DNA from: Symbiodinium natans
Taxonomy: Eukaryota > Sar > Dinophyceae > Suessiales > Symbiodiniaceae
Assembly (NCBI GenBank): GCA_905221605.1
Contig: CAJNDS010002129.1
Coordinates: 163,501-227,500 of the forward strand
Direction: 5' to 3'
Length of the DNA stretch: 64,000 nucleotides
Of the stretch, positions 20,900 through 35,031 are shown piece by piece. Below the pieces are notes generated by a model that saw only the letters and a list, made by a program, of their open reading frames with translations, was not told where the DNA came from and did no database searches. The translations under genes and the position numbers were made by a program. Position 1 is the stretch's first letter. Each line of letters starts with the position of its first letter.

Positions 20900-23800
20900 T
20901 ATTTCTGTTCTTACATCAGATTTGGAACATTGTATAGCCTATACTATGCTCTCTCAACGTTCCCACGACTTCAGGCTGCTTCGGGACAGTGTCGAAGGCC
21001 ACCGACAAGATCTCGGGTGTCCGGCGTGCGTGGAAAACGCTTTCCAAAACGAAGCAAGGTCAGATGTCGAAGAAGGAGCTGACCTACTGAGGGTGCTGTA
21101 GGGTTTGGGGTTCACGTCGACCCTTATTCCTACCCACCAAATAAGTGTGGGGAGACCTGAGACAGTTCTCGAAGGCTTCTGACTCCTCGCTAGCTCCAGG
21201 GGCTTAGAGGGCCACGGATTGGTTCAGGATGAGCAGTGAAGCGGAAGATTCGCATTTACAAAGCTGTGTTTATTCCGATGCTCACACATGGCATCAGCCC
21301 GCGCAGAAGCAAATCTTCAGAATCGAGGCCTTCAGGTGACTGTCCCTTTGCGAGATGTAGGGGATCAAGGCCACATTCTACACACAGCAACGATCACCAA
21401 CAACTCAGGAGTGAAAGCACTTGCAAAAACAACCGCCACTCACGCGCATCCTGCACAGGAAGCAGCCACTGAAACTGCAACAGTCTTTTGGCTGTTTGGG
21501 CTCAGGCTCGCAACCTTTGGATCTGGAGTTCGGGCCCGGTGAAACCTTGGAAGTTGGCAAGTTTATAAGGACAAGCCAGCCAGGAACCAGAATCTGTGCC
21601 TTGAAACGAGAGTGGGAGTGATCTAGATTGCAGGCCCTTTTCGGTATCCAAACTCGAATTGTGGACAAGTATGCTCTCAGAAAGACACAAAAACGGTCTA
21701 CCCCATTCCAAGTGTTGAGGTGCCATTTTTGCATTCTCAGGACTCTGGGATACTTTGGGTTTTGGGTCTTGTGTTTTGGGTTTTGGGTATTGGTTGGGGG
21801 GCGGACTCGACAAGCTGTGCTCAGTCCAGGAGGCAGCCACCATGTCAAGTCTAGACCATCCGAGTATTTGCCGCTGAGCTGCTTTAGCCGGAGGTTCACA
21901 AGGCATTTCAAGACCAACTCCTTGAGCTGTATACCGCATACCCTGAAGAGCCCGCAAGTGGCTTGGGCATCACCGCTCCTAAAGTCAGTTTAGGGTTTAG
22001 GGTTTAGGGTTTAGGGTTTAGGGTTTAGGGTTTAGGGTTTAGGGTATCCGACCAAGAGTGCCATGAGGGTGCATAAAATCTTTCATCTGCCCTCTGGCCT
22101 TCCAGCTCGGGGGCCCCTGCAGCTTTAGAGCTTCTTGGGGTTAGGAGCTTCGGGGTGCGAACTTGTAGAAGCTAGGATAGACCCTGAATGCCATATGAAA
22201 AGTCATGAAGCCCAAGGGATTTCTTAGAAAGTGCAACCTAGACTTGTGAAGCTTGGGTGACCAACCTGCGAATTACAAGAGGAGTTCCGGAAGGTTGCGG
22301 GCAGGCCTTTTTCCTTGTTTGGGGCGTTGCACCTTTGCAAGCGTAAAGATGTTTCATTGTTGATGGGGAATGAAAAAACTCGATGCTTGGTGTGGTGAGG
22401 CTGTGTCAGCCTGTGGGAATCAGAGTTTGTGTTTTTGGTTCCATGCCGAGTAGGACTGCCTTCATGTCAGTCTTCGAAGCCCAAGAACTGTTCACTAGCA
22501 ATTGCCCGACAAGCCTTCAATGCTTATCTTAAATCTTCAGGGGTATAAGGAGGGACCCCTAGAAGGTACCCTTAATCTTATTCCCCGATATGATCCTTAT
22601 ATATACCTGAAATACTCCCTATGTACCTAAGTAGCCCCTAAATTATGAGGGTCCCTCCTTTAGTCCTCCGTATCTTTGCCAGGCCTTGCATACGGGATGT
22701 TTGGGGATTGCAAAATCGAGGCCGACTCTATGATGTCATCGAGGACAAGGAGAACATGTACTTCGTTTTGGAGCCTGCTGGCTGCTCCCAAGGGTTTAGG
22801 GTTTAGGGTTTAGGGTTTAGGGTTTAGGGTTTAGGGTTTAGGGTTTAGGGCAAGATCTTGGAGGGTTGCCCCAGAACCCGGACTTTTCCCCCAAAGAACT
22901 CAGAGAAGCACAGGTTAGGGGGGGCCCCTTCCTTACAAAGCTAGGGACTGGGTCGGCAACCTTTAACCTTCTTGGTTTATTATATAGAATCCTACTATAT
23001 GTCTATATATATATATATATGTATGTAAGGTTAACCTTTTTTTGGGCTAGGGTATTCAGGCCTAAGAAAGCGAGGAGGCCCCGACCCTTCTGAGGTTTTT
23101 TTTGCTGAAGGCTCTCCACCTGGAACCTGAACCCCTCGAATTCCGAAAGCCAGATCCGAAGACCAGCCAACTTCTCGATTTTGACTCCACACTTTAGCAG
23201 CACCCTTCGATTCCATCGCAGGGTTCGTTTAAGGAAAGTGTCCCCCCCCCCCCAAAAAAAAGTTGTCAAAATGTAGAAGAACCTCCCTCCAAGCCCTGAA
23301 GCCATCTACAATTCGAGCTATTTCTGCTACTACGACTACCACTATTACCATTTGTATTACTTTTGCTCTAGACCCTAAACCCCTTGCCCTAGTTGTGAGA
23401 GTCGAAAACCCTCAGCCCGAAACCTGAACCCTCCATTACTGTTACTTTTTACCTTTCCTACCAAGACCGGGCGTTGCTACTACTCTAAACCCGAAACCTC
23501 TGAACCCTAAACCCTAACCCTAAACCCTAAAGCGTAAACCCTAAACCCTAAACCCCTAAACCCCTAAACTACTACTGCTTTTGCTACTAAGACCTGGCCA
23601 AGGCTTTGTTCCGGAGGCGATCTGCAGAAACGTCTCGAGGATTGCACCGAGCAGTTCTTGCCGGAGTCCACGGCAGCGCCGCTGGGACAGCCTTCGGCTG
23701 GGGTTTGTTTAGGGTTTAGGGTTTAGGGTTTAGGGTTCAGGGTTTAGGGTTCAGGGTTCAGGGTTCAGGGTTCAGGGTTCAGGGTTCAGGGTTCAGGGTT

Positions 23801-26800
23801 CAGGGTTTAGGGTTTAGGGTTTAGTTGCAGACACGACGACGTCCATCCTGCGTGCGCCTTGAGCATTCTCCGCTTGGAGGTTCATCGGCACTGATATGTA
23901 GGGGTATACCTACCCCCAATAAGGTTAGTTTCCCACACTTTTTCACCCTACTTATAAAAGCCATGAACATCCATTCAGGGCCTTGTCAGAATCATGAAAG
24001 GCTGGTGATGAAGCAGCTTTTCTCTGCCATGAACTACCTGCACCAGCCGCCCATCCTCAGGGATGCCTTTGGAGTGCGGCCTTGTTTTAGGGTTTAGGGT
24101 TTAGGGTTTGAAAGTGGAGTGCGCGTGTGCGAGTGGCACTTGACTTCTTGAATGCAGAGAGTTCGTCCCAGGCAGGCAGTGCAGCAGTCCTAGCCGTAAA
24201 AAGGGTTTAGGGTTTAGGGTTTGGGGCCAAGAGGATTTGATGTCGTCTTTGCAGTGTGGTCAGGCTACGCATAGTCGCAGTCTGTTAACTCTTGCTGGGC
24301 CTTGTCGGAGATCATGCGAGTATGCAGTTGCCCGGATTTGCGCAAGATTAAATGGGCTACAGAAGATGGCATGGCAAAGCACGCACCCTTCTGTTATGGG
24401 GAGCTATCGGCTAAGAGAGCCCAACCGGGACCTGCGCACTTCTTGTTTCCCCAGGCCCGAAGGCCCCAAATCCCCCAAGCCTTCACCTCATCTTCAACCC
24501 TGGAGAGTCCTGGAGCCTAGATGAGCCAAGACAGCTCGTTATGTCTCAGTAGAATTCCAACCTACCTCAAATTCCAACATTTCATGCTTCAGGCTCGGGA
24601 TCACGCATGGCGACTTCGCAGCGCGAAATGTCTTAATCAAGGAAGACAAGCCTTTGGATCAAAGCCTCCTGACCCAAAAGGGGCATGGGAAACGAGGAGC
24701 AGGACCGGTTTGTGTTATTCAGAACCCGGGTTTTTGTTGACTCAGGGGGGGTCTGCAAGTGTGGCCAGCCTCTGACAGCGTCGTTTGCGTCCATTGTCTT
24801 GGTTGAAGGTTTAGGTTCCAGGGTCAGGGCCAGGATTTGGGAGGGATTCCAGGGTGTCGAGGCGATGGGTTTAGGGCCTGTTGAGTGCAAGGCTTTCTCG
24901 GCTTGGGCGTGCTTCGATTGTTCCTGCATGAAGGCAGAAGCAGAACCTTCCCCCCCCCCCCATCTTCGGGCTTTTGGGTATGCAGTTTGGGACGCTCCAC
25001 TCATGAGAGCCATGAAGCGCTTTTGAACCATGGTTGGTTGAAAGCTTAAAGAGTTTAGGGTTGAATCGTGCTGGCTTTTCTGCTGGCTTTAAAGCCTTAT
25101 AAACCTCTCAGAGACCCCCCCAGACTGAGGGGGAGCCTGAGAGTTGTGAAGGGATCCTGCGAGCAGCGCCGCGCCAAGGCATGGTCAAGGTTGCAGATTT
25201 CGGGAGCGCCCGCAACTATGACATGCCCCTTGCCTGCGAAGACTTCTGGGAGGTTACGAAAACCGGGGACCCCCCTATACTCTCCCAAATAGTAGGATTC
25301 CCTTATAATGAGGACCCCAATAAGGTACCCCTAATTTCGGAAACCCCGTTATGGAGTGTGCAGTCGGATGCTGTGGTGGGATGGGCTCGTTTCGGGACGA
25401 AGGGCGGTAAAGCTAGCATGAAGTAAAGGCCGGCCCAATCACCACAATGCATGCTAGCTCTGGGCATAGGTTTGACCCCCCCTCAAGGTCACTTCTCATG
25501 ATTGAGGCTTGAGGGCTTTGAGGCTTCAGGTTTAGAGCAGCCCCGACACTTGCACGCACTTTGACGCCTACTCGCAGCCATGACTTCAAGCCGGTAGGGG
25601 TTTAGGGTTTGAGGTTGCATGGCCCCAGCTGATGTGGTGCAGAGTTTGGGTTCAAAAAGGGTTGGCTTAGGGTTTAAGGTTTGGTTTGGGTTCAAAAAGG
25701 GTTGGTTTAGGGTTTAAGGTTGAGGGTCTAGGGTTTAGAGCGAGTCGAGTTTGAGTTAATGGAGCTCAGGCAGTTCCAAACCCAACGGCAATGGCTTTTG
25801 TCGGGGCTTTAGGCTCCTCCAAAATGGGAGAGTACGAGAGGAACCCTTGAGAGAGACACCCAAATAGTAGGACCCCCGACGGAACAAGGACTCTGCTAAG
25901 GTATCCCTAACGTCGGAAAACCGCAAAAGGTGTGGTGAATTTCTGTTCTTCTTTGGAAGGAGCAGCGCATGAAGTTTGTTAGTTGTTTGGCCGAAGACTT
26001 CCAAAGTTCGTACTGAGGCAGTTGTTGCGGCACGAAGAGGGTTTGGGGTTTAGGGTTTATGGTCTAGAGTTTAGGTTCTTAAGGCTTGCCTGGATTGTGA
26101 ATCATGTGGCCTACAGGGCCAAGCTTACCAATCGATAACTAGAGTCAAAAAAATTGGATCCTAAGCCCCGTTTAGGGTTGAGGTTTTGGGGTTTAGGGGT
26201 CGACCCTGGGATGCTCCCTCTTATACTCGCAGCTCCTGAATAGGGATCATCAGAGAGGGCACTAGAATCCCTATTAAGGACGTTAGTTTAAGGTGGGGAC
26301 CCCTAGACCTCCCCATTAAAAAACAAAAAAAAACCGAGGACGCAAGATGCCGGGCCCCACAAGAGCGATATTTGGGGCCTGGGGCCGCCTGGCAACGCGA
26401 GACCTCCCGGGGTGGAGAGAAATTGCCCTAAGATGAGCTATTGCTTACTATTCTAACCATGGGGGGGGGGTAGGAATATATGTGTATATATATATGTGTA
26501 TATATATATATATGCATAAAAGCGTGGTTGGGTTTTAAGGGTTGGGAGGGGCCCTGGCCCCCCCTGACCCCCCCTCCCCCTCCCGCCCCGCTGGCCCTTC
26601 TGGCCCCCCCGGGGTATACGATAGGGGAAGGTCGCAGAACATCCCAGGAGTTATGTATGACTAGTCATGGCGTTTTGCCTCTACGCCGAATGAAGGCTCA
26701 TACCTGGATGGCATTTGGGGGACTTCAAAGGGCACAAACCCACATGCTTGGTAGGAATCTGAGACCTGCGGAGAACATCGTTGCCCAACTGAAAGTTCTT

Positions 26801-29800
26801 TTGGCGGGTGGTAAGGATCGGAGTTTGGAGGGTTGAGAGTGCTCAAGACCGGCCCCAGAGCTTCTCAGCACACAAGAAGTGCCCTCCCACAGCGTCCCTT
26901 TCTGCACAGGAAATTTAGGGCATGAGTGCGTCGTCAACAGGGTTTTTGCTTCTCAGGATGTGCTTGGAGCTTCATGGGCACTTGTAAGTAGGGTTGTGAG
27001 TACCCGAATTAAATAAGGTTATAGCACAACCATGGTTACCATACCTATAATGCCCACGAACCTCCCGAGCAGGGGTTCCGGTAGAGAGATGCCCTCTCCG
27101 ACCTGCCCAGGCGCCTCATGCGCGGCCTCGTTTGCGACATTAGCCGCGTGTTAGGCAAGTCCACGATCGCAAGCGTATCTTGGCTGAGTTGGAGCAGTTC
27201 GTTCAGTGGCTCAAAGAGTTTCCCCCACAAATACCCTAAACCCTAAACCCACCAAAACCCCCTAAACCCTAACCCTAAGCCCTCATTCTCCGACAACCCC
27301 CGAAGCTGGGTCCTTGATCGAGGCCACGGGGCAATCCGTGCCCCGGAAGCCCATGGACGACACTGCCTCTCGGATTGTTGCTGAAGGCCGTTGAGGGTCC
27401 GAGGGTTCAAGGATTTCAGATTTGATTTAGACACCCATGGCATGGATAACCCTAGACCCTAAACCCTAAACCCTACACAGCATTCCCTCTTCAGTTGCCC
27501 TGTGGAGCATTGCAGACGGGTGGCAAAAAAAACCTAAGCCCTAAACCCTAAACCCCACTGTGCCTCCTTCACAATCTGTCTCGGGAGGCCTGCAGCCTCC
27601 CTTTCACCGACGCTAAAGCCAAAACCCCCACGAAACACACCTGAAAAGCCCCTTACTTGCCACACGCGCGTTCGTGCACAGTGGGATTTTGTACGCCTCT
27701 TTGAGCCGGAGCGTGAATGAAAGCGAGATCAGAGTTTGTAGAGAGTCTACGAGAGACACCCGTTTATATTTGTAGTATACTTTGTATTCGATTTCGCATT
27801 GATGTCAATTATGAAATTCTATTTGTTATATAAGCGGCCCTTGCTGTTAGACGTCTTCAGCCATTTTTTGGTTTAGGCCGAAAATGCCGTAAACCCTGAG
27901 CCCGGAACCCATATCCTGCACCTGAAGCCCTGAAACCATGTCAGTTTATCTCAAAAAGAAGTTCTCTTTATGGGTCCCGACATTGTACGGCAGTGAGTAC
28001 ACTTTACACCTTTTTGGGATACTACAATCCCCAATAGAACTGAAAGTGTACACTTTTGGGGGGCTTATGAACTCAGCAACTAAGCAAGAAGGACCCCAAA
28101 ATTTGATTCAGTCCTTGTTAATGGCTTACGTTGTTTCGGCGCCGCTGATGACATGTGGACGCGGGGCTTGTGCGGACATGGTTTGGCGCTGGTCTCTGCT
28201 GTTGCCGTCAGTCGAAGGTGGGGCTCACATCTTAGAACCCCGGGAAGCATGTTCAGCACATGTCTGAAAGGCGCGCCCGAGCTTTGCCCTACTTACTGGC
28301 ACAGGGCCCGTCTCACATCACCTCTCCGCGTGTGGAGCTTGTGGAAGGAGATGCCGTCTTTGGGAACACCTTTTATGGCTCTGAGGTGTATCTTGTTCAG
28401 ATGCTCAGGGGCTTTTCAAAGTTGAGCATTCTGGAAGGCATCGAGGTGTATGTTCTGGATCACTGCTCGGCGCAAGCGTACCTTTGGCTGAAGAGTGCGG
28501 ATGGTGGCAAGCTCACAGACAAGCGCCACGCACGTTTTGCAGTCGCATCCCTTTATTGAGCCCAATCCTCGCTTGGGCGGAGAAGATGGTGCCAGTGAGC
28601 TCGGAAAAGATGTTTATCAGCTCACTTGACAGTCCCCGTGCTGTCCCTCGAGCCTTCCCTCATCCAGCTATCGTCGAACCTTAATTTAGAGGACTACCAT
28701 AAACCCTAGACCCTAAACCCTAAAGCCCCCCCGGTGCTTAGGGGTCAGGGTTTCGGGTTTAGGGTTTTCGGGCTTCAAGGTTTAGTCTTAAGCCTCGAAG
28801 GTCCCTCAATGTTCGTTCCCACACGAATTCTTGCTTTGTTCTGAAGCAGCCCGAAATCCAGGCTTGGATAGGGCACTCGCCCGAGTCACGCTGCCTTTGT
28901 GGGCGCATCCTTCGTCGCGATCCTGTCGCAAGGCCGTGCATTGGGAATGGGAATGAGGGCAAAAAGGGTACTTTAGGACCTTGTTAGGCCGATTCGTGCA
29001 AAGGAAGAGGGTTCCAACTCCCAATCTGAAAGCTGTGCAGCTATCCTGGCTTAAGGACAGTTGCGAGGCTTTGGGGCTTTATCATTGTGTAATGGCCAGC
29101 TACTGGGCTGCTGCTATCAGAGCCATAACAATTCCTCAAACTGCGTGTCAACACACTAAGGGGTTAGCAGGGGTGGGTAGATGTTGCCGCGCCGCGTGCG
29201 CACAGCGGTGCACACGGTGGGGACCATGCTTGTTTTCAATGCCTATTCGCGTTTTGGAGTAAGATCGGGCTCTCGCCTAGGCACAGGCGTGCCCGCTTGT
29301 CGTCTTCGCAACTGTCATGGTTTTTTTTCCTTTCTGCGTTCTCCAAATGCGAAAACCGCCGTCACTTTTGGGCGTCCGTGTTCACCAAGTCGTGGCTTTC
29401 GGGGTGTCTGTGTTCGCAAAATGAGAAAATGTCGTCACTTTTGGACGTCTGGGCCCCACACGGTCGATCACCATGTGGGGGCTGCGCTGGCATAGTAAGT
29501 ATGTGCTGAACACGTGAAGATCGGCGATGACCCCTTAGGCTAACAGCCCGTAAATAGGGATATTTAGGGACTATAATAGGCGGTACTAGAATCCCTACTA
29601 AGGACTCCCTAATGTTGTATCCTGATTAGTGTGCCCCCCCGGAGTTGTGAAAAAAAATCCAATAGTTATTCAGGGGGGTCTATTTGAGGAGGTCCCTCGG
29701 AATTGTGAAAAAAATTCGGGCGATGCAAAATTTCGGCGAGGCTGGTGTCTACAAATCGTTTCTGAACTGAGCCTGAGAGACCAAAGATCAAAGGTGTAAA

Positions 29801-32800
29801 GCCTGAACCTTGAGGCCTGAGGTTGTCGGGCCCTGAAATCTTCAATCTCCAGGCCAGCCCCAAAACTAAGATTTCCTTATTAAATTCGTTTGTACCGAGG
29901 CCGGGCAATCAAATTTCAAAGGGGGTAGTCCAGTAGCTGCCCGAATGCCGTATAATACAAAAAGTTTGCTCCCCCGGAATTATAATTTTTTTTGCGGGCT
30001 GGCTTGGTTGGGATAGATGGATCCCCTTTAAACTCATGTAAACTCATCCCTTTTAAAATCATGTGGAGCCCTTTTGACATCATATCATCCCTTTTAGATT
30101 CACATCAACTCATCCCTCATAAAATCATATGGATCCCTTTTAAATTCATACGAGCTCATCCCTTTTTAAAATCATATGGATCCCGTTTTAAATTCATACG
30201 AGCTCATCCATTTTAAAATCATATGGATCCCTTTTTGAATTCATATAAACTCATCCCTTTTAAAATCATATAAAGCCAGACCCCCCCCCCCCCCAAATTC
30301 CCCCCCCCCCACACTAAAGAGCGGAGTCCATTTGTTGGGGGAGAGGGGGGGGGCGGGGGCACACTAATCAGCAGACAACATTAAACTGACTCTAAACCCT
30401 AAACCCAAAAGGGGGGCTCCCCTGACTTTCAACTGAGCAGCGTTTTCCACAAGCAAGGCCACGCAGAGACGGAACATTGAAAGTCGGCCGCGTAGCATTT
30501 TGCCTGCAGGGCGTAGGTCTGCGTAGGGTCCGCGTAGGCAAGTCTACGCAGTAGGTCCGCGTAGGTCCGCGTAGGTTGTTGGTTTAATTTATATATATAT
30601 ATATAACTGTAACTATATGGTTTTATCACTAAATGTATATATATATATATTGATTCAGAATATTTTCATATTTCTGTTTATATTTATATTCATGACAAAA
30701 TGTATCTATATGTATATCGAAATATCCCTATGTATAACTGCATACATAAGTAGGAATTCCGCGTAGGCGCGGCGTAGGCTCCGCGTAGCCCGCACGTAGT
30801 CGTAGGTGTCGTTTTCAACGTCGTAGCCCATCCGTCAACATCACAATTCGGGCAGGCTTGGGCAGAAAGTTTGGTTGAGTAATCCGAATGTGCCAGTGGC
30901 TACAATATAGCAAGTCAAATAATGCGTTTGCGCTTTGTCCGAGTGCCTGCCGCATAGGTCCGCGTAGGCACGCGTCAACAACATACTCCGCGCGTAGGCC
31001 GCGCGGCTACTAAACATGAGTTCACGCGTAGGCCCGCGTAGGATGTCAATGCCATGAGAAGAGCCCACACAATGAAAGAACAAAATGCTCAACTGGCAGC
31101 TGCAGCCTCGGCGAGGTGGACAGCGGAAGAGGCTCTGGGCCATCCGTGGCTGGAGGCCTCGAGGATGCAGCCGAAGGAGAGCGCAAGGGGGGGGGGGGGG
31201 GGGGGGGGGGGAGGGTTTAGGGTTTAGGGTTTAGGGTTTAGGGTTTAGGGTTTAGGGTTTAGGGTTTAGGGTTGGTTTTGTGGATGTTTGGGGGAAAAGG
31301 GCGAAAGGACCTGAGCCCTGAATCCCCTCAGGCTCAGGGGTCATCTTTTGGAAGGACTGGTGTGCACTTAAGCAGCATATGTGGAGACTCCTATGTAAAC
31401 GCAGGACGTCACTAAAGGGCATAGACCCCTCTTGGCAAATGCCAAAAGCAGGAAGCGGCCGTGCCGGATAACCTTCTGCAGCGTCTTCAGTGGCTTTGAC
31501 TGCCCAGATGGGTCTGGGATACTGGGATGCCTTGCATGTCCCTTCATGTTTGACGCAGGGTTTCGGTTGCCTATGCCCAGCGACAAGCAAGAGATCGGAA
31601 GCAACAAGCAAAAAGAACTTCAAGCTTTGTGGCTATACTCCTTGTTGAGGACTGTTAGTTCAAAGGGGGGGAACTACATTACTATAACGTAACTATAATG
31701 GGGGTATTCAAAATAAGGGGGTAGGGGGGGTTTTAATATTAGGGGGAGGGGATTACATGTTCACCCCATTTGTTGAAGCTGCAGGGCTTTCGCGGATGCC
31801 AGCTGCCTCGAGCGAGTTGCGCTGCAAGCGATTGCTGAGCGCCACGGCAAGCATTTGTAAGGGTTTAGGGTTTAGGATTTACAGGGGTAGCTGTCGGGTC
31901 ATCAAAACTTTACATCGCTTCCGGTATCGCTCTTCTTCCTGTGCGCTGTCGTGGGCTCGGGCGTTTGTGTCAGTCTTCGGCAGTTTGGCCATGGCACAGG
32001 TCAGATATTTGTGTAGATCTTGTCTCTGGCAGCTTTCTGCCAGCATCCCCGAGCTCCCCCTTGCCAACAAATGGCTTCGTATTGTTTAAGGTTGCTAGCG
32101 CTGATGGACTCGCAAGCAGCATTAGGGTTTAGGGTTCAGCGTTTAGGTTTTAGGGTTTAGGGTTTAGGGTGCGTGCATTGGCGGTAGCAATGGTCGTGAC
32201 TTCAACCCAAGTATATTGCTGACTTGGATGTTTCCCGAAATAGGAGTAGCCCTATAGACCGCACTAAAGCCATCCTACAGTAATTACCAAACGGGATACC
32301 AACCCCCCCGAATTCATTGCACCCATGTAGCCGCAATCAGGCAGAGAGGAGGCAACGAGAATTTGTTCGTCACATTGGACGCGCACATCGGCTGCATTCC
32401 TACATGGGGGGTTTCCGAAAACAGGGGGTACCCCTTTTGGGGGTTCCTATTATTAGGATAAGTATATTTGGGGGTATATTAGGAGTTCCCATATTTTGGG
32501 AAATGGCAACATGATATTCTACAAAGGAGGCTCCAGGTTGGTTGCAAAGTGCCAATCAGCCGACGATTGGCCCAGAATTTCAGATTCCGAAGCCCTAGGC
32601 CCTAGAACGCCAACGGCACAAGCTCTCAGCCCTAACCCGTGCAAACGGAATGAGGCCCCAAGGCCGAAATCCCGAAGGGTGAACGGCACGCACAATATGT
32701 GACCATAAAAAGTAGAGGACGGCGTGTCCGCTTCAGTTTTTTGTCGCTCCTTACCCACTAACCTCGACGATGCCAGACTGGAGATTCCTAGCCAAGAAGG

Positions 32801-34968
32801 CCAACGACCTCTCAGGATGCTCAGAGTATATCCCACCAAGCTGTCAAGGATTCAGGGTTCTGACAGAACCCCCAAACCCCCAAAAACCCGAAACCCCCAA
32901 ACCCCCCAAAACCCCTAAAACGCGGATGCAGAAGGCAGGCTGAAGGTTGCCGGGTTGGGCCTCAGCAAGGCCCGGCTCTTCCCCATCAGCCCCCAAGCCA
33001 CATCTTGCTTGGCCCATCTAACCCTAAACCCTGAACCCTGAACCCTGAACCCTAAACCCTAAACCCTAAACCGTAACCCTAAACCCTAAGGGATTGTGAC
33101 GGCCTCATCACGCCAGCCGACCTTCAGCCTCTTGGTGCTCACAGGCTGTGCTATCGTCTTCCTAGGAAGTATGTCTTCTGAACCCGAAACCTTGCTCCTT
33201 CCAGGGGCTTTGGAGTTCAGGGAGGAGTCAGGGCTTTGTTGGATTAAACCCTAAACCCTAAACCCTCACAGCCCCTAAGCCGATGGATTCGGCGGCTGGG
33301 CTTAGGGTTTGGGATTCTTTTAGTTGCAGCCTACTGCTTGGGCATTTCTTTGGGGATGTTAAGCCGTAATTCTTCCTTCTAAGGGCAATATAGGGGTTCT
33401 TTTTCCAATTTTTTTGTGGGGGCTGGGGGGGGTTCTTAAGCAAATAGTAGTTTAGGGTTTAGGGTTCACATCGTTTTTCCTTACTGCCTCTCAATGAACA
33501 GACAGACCGCCGAAGATATAGTGAGCCTGCGAACCGCCTTTTGCCTTCATCTTTCATGTACTTGGCTCTTTTAGCAGAATCCAGGGGCCGACCGATGTAA
33601 CGGGTAACTACTGGAGACATGTCTTTTGCATCTTATTGTTCTTGGCATGCACAAGCTCAATTGCTGTAAAAAATCACATTTGCGGTCTTTTCCTGGATCA
33701 CCAAGCTGACTGCCGTGAAATTCATCATTTAAAAACTCGCCTTCGTATATAGGGTTCATTGAAGAGAGCGCATAGATCAAGGGCGAATGGTAAAAAAAAG
33801 AAAGTGCATCCCGGGGAACTCATATTGAATCCTTTCAAGAACTACAAGGTAGAAGAGCTACAGCATGCGAGATCTGCCATGTCATCATATATTTGTATTA
33901 TAGGGAGCACGACATGATACTACGTCCCTAAACACCAGATAAAGGATGGTAAGCCTCAAGACTTCCGAGTGGACAAGACAGCGATTCTTCTCACGACAAG
34001 AGAACCATGCAAACGAAGACCAGGTGCTCGTTGGAGCAAGCCTTCGGGACAACGGCCGAGATGCCGAATTTGCGGGCGCTTCTTCTCGAGGCATGGTTGG
34101 GGCTCCCCATTTACCTGAACCCTGAGCCCTTAGCCCTAATCCCCTAGCCGGCATGAATCGCCTGTTGGACAAGAGCGCTTTGCGCCCTAAGATTTTACCC
34201 CGCTGCTTGAGGCTCAAAGGGCTTCGGGACCGAGACCGCCCCCTCCCCCCCTTATAATCCCTGTAAAGGAGCTATCAGTATTAAAAGGTGGATCCGGATG
34301 GCGTCGGCGCTCTGGAGCTGTCAACCTTCAAGGGCGCGATGCTGCAGGCCTGTTGATCCTGATGATGATGATGGTGATGATGATGATGATGGTGCTAATG
34401 GTGATGATGATGATGATGGTGAGTACATATATACATATATATGTATGTATATAGTGAGTTTACTTCTTGAAACTTCTATTCATATGTAGATTGTGTTTGT
34501 TTATATTTAGGTATATCTGCATCATGTTCACATTGGTGTGTTTTTTTGTATTATATTGTGTTGTAGCATATTATAATTATATTGCATATACATATACATA
34601 TACGTGTATATATATATATGTATAATGTCAAAAGTATATATGGACAGCACTTGGACCTGACAAAGATTTAGGGCTGCAGGCGGTTGAGCTTTGGTCTGGC
34701 TGTCGATGCTGAACGCGATAAAAGGGTGACAATAAAGTACAAGATACTATAATATATTATAATACAATATACTATGATAAGATATACTGTAATATACTGT
34801 AATATGCTATGATATACTAATATGAACCCTTTTGCCAGTTGCCCGAAGCTGGTCTTGCAGTAGAACTCTGCCAGTGCTTCTTTGTACTACCGGGGGTATT
34901 GGCTAAGCGACCGGTGCCCGAACCTCTTCAGTGTAGACCTCGACACGAGGCATCACACACACACACAC

Positions 34969-35031
<63 letters not shown>

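Noticed and set aside
27045-27230. Minus frame (KLFEPLNELLQLSQDTLAIV) as an exon
   Set aside because: Looks natural, but the opposite strand is also open and no splice sites or motif decide between them.
30490-31045. CRISPR array from the CGCGTAGG repeats
   Set aside because: The repeats are only about 10 bases, spacing is irregular and no cas genes are present; the genome is eukaryotic.
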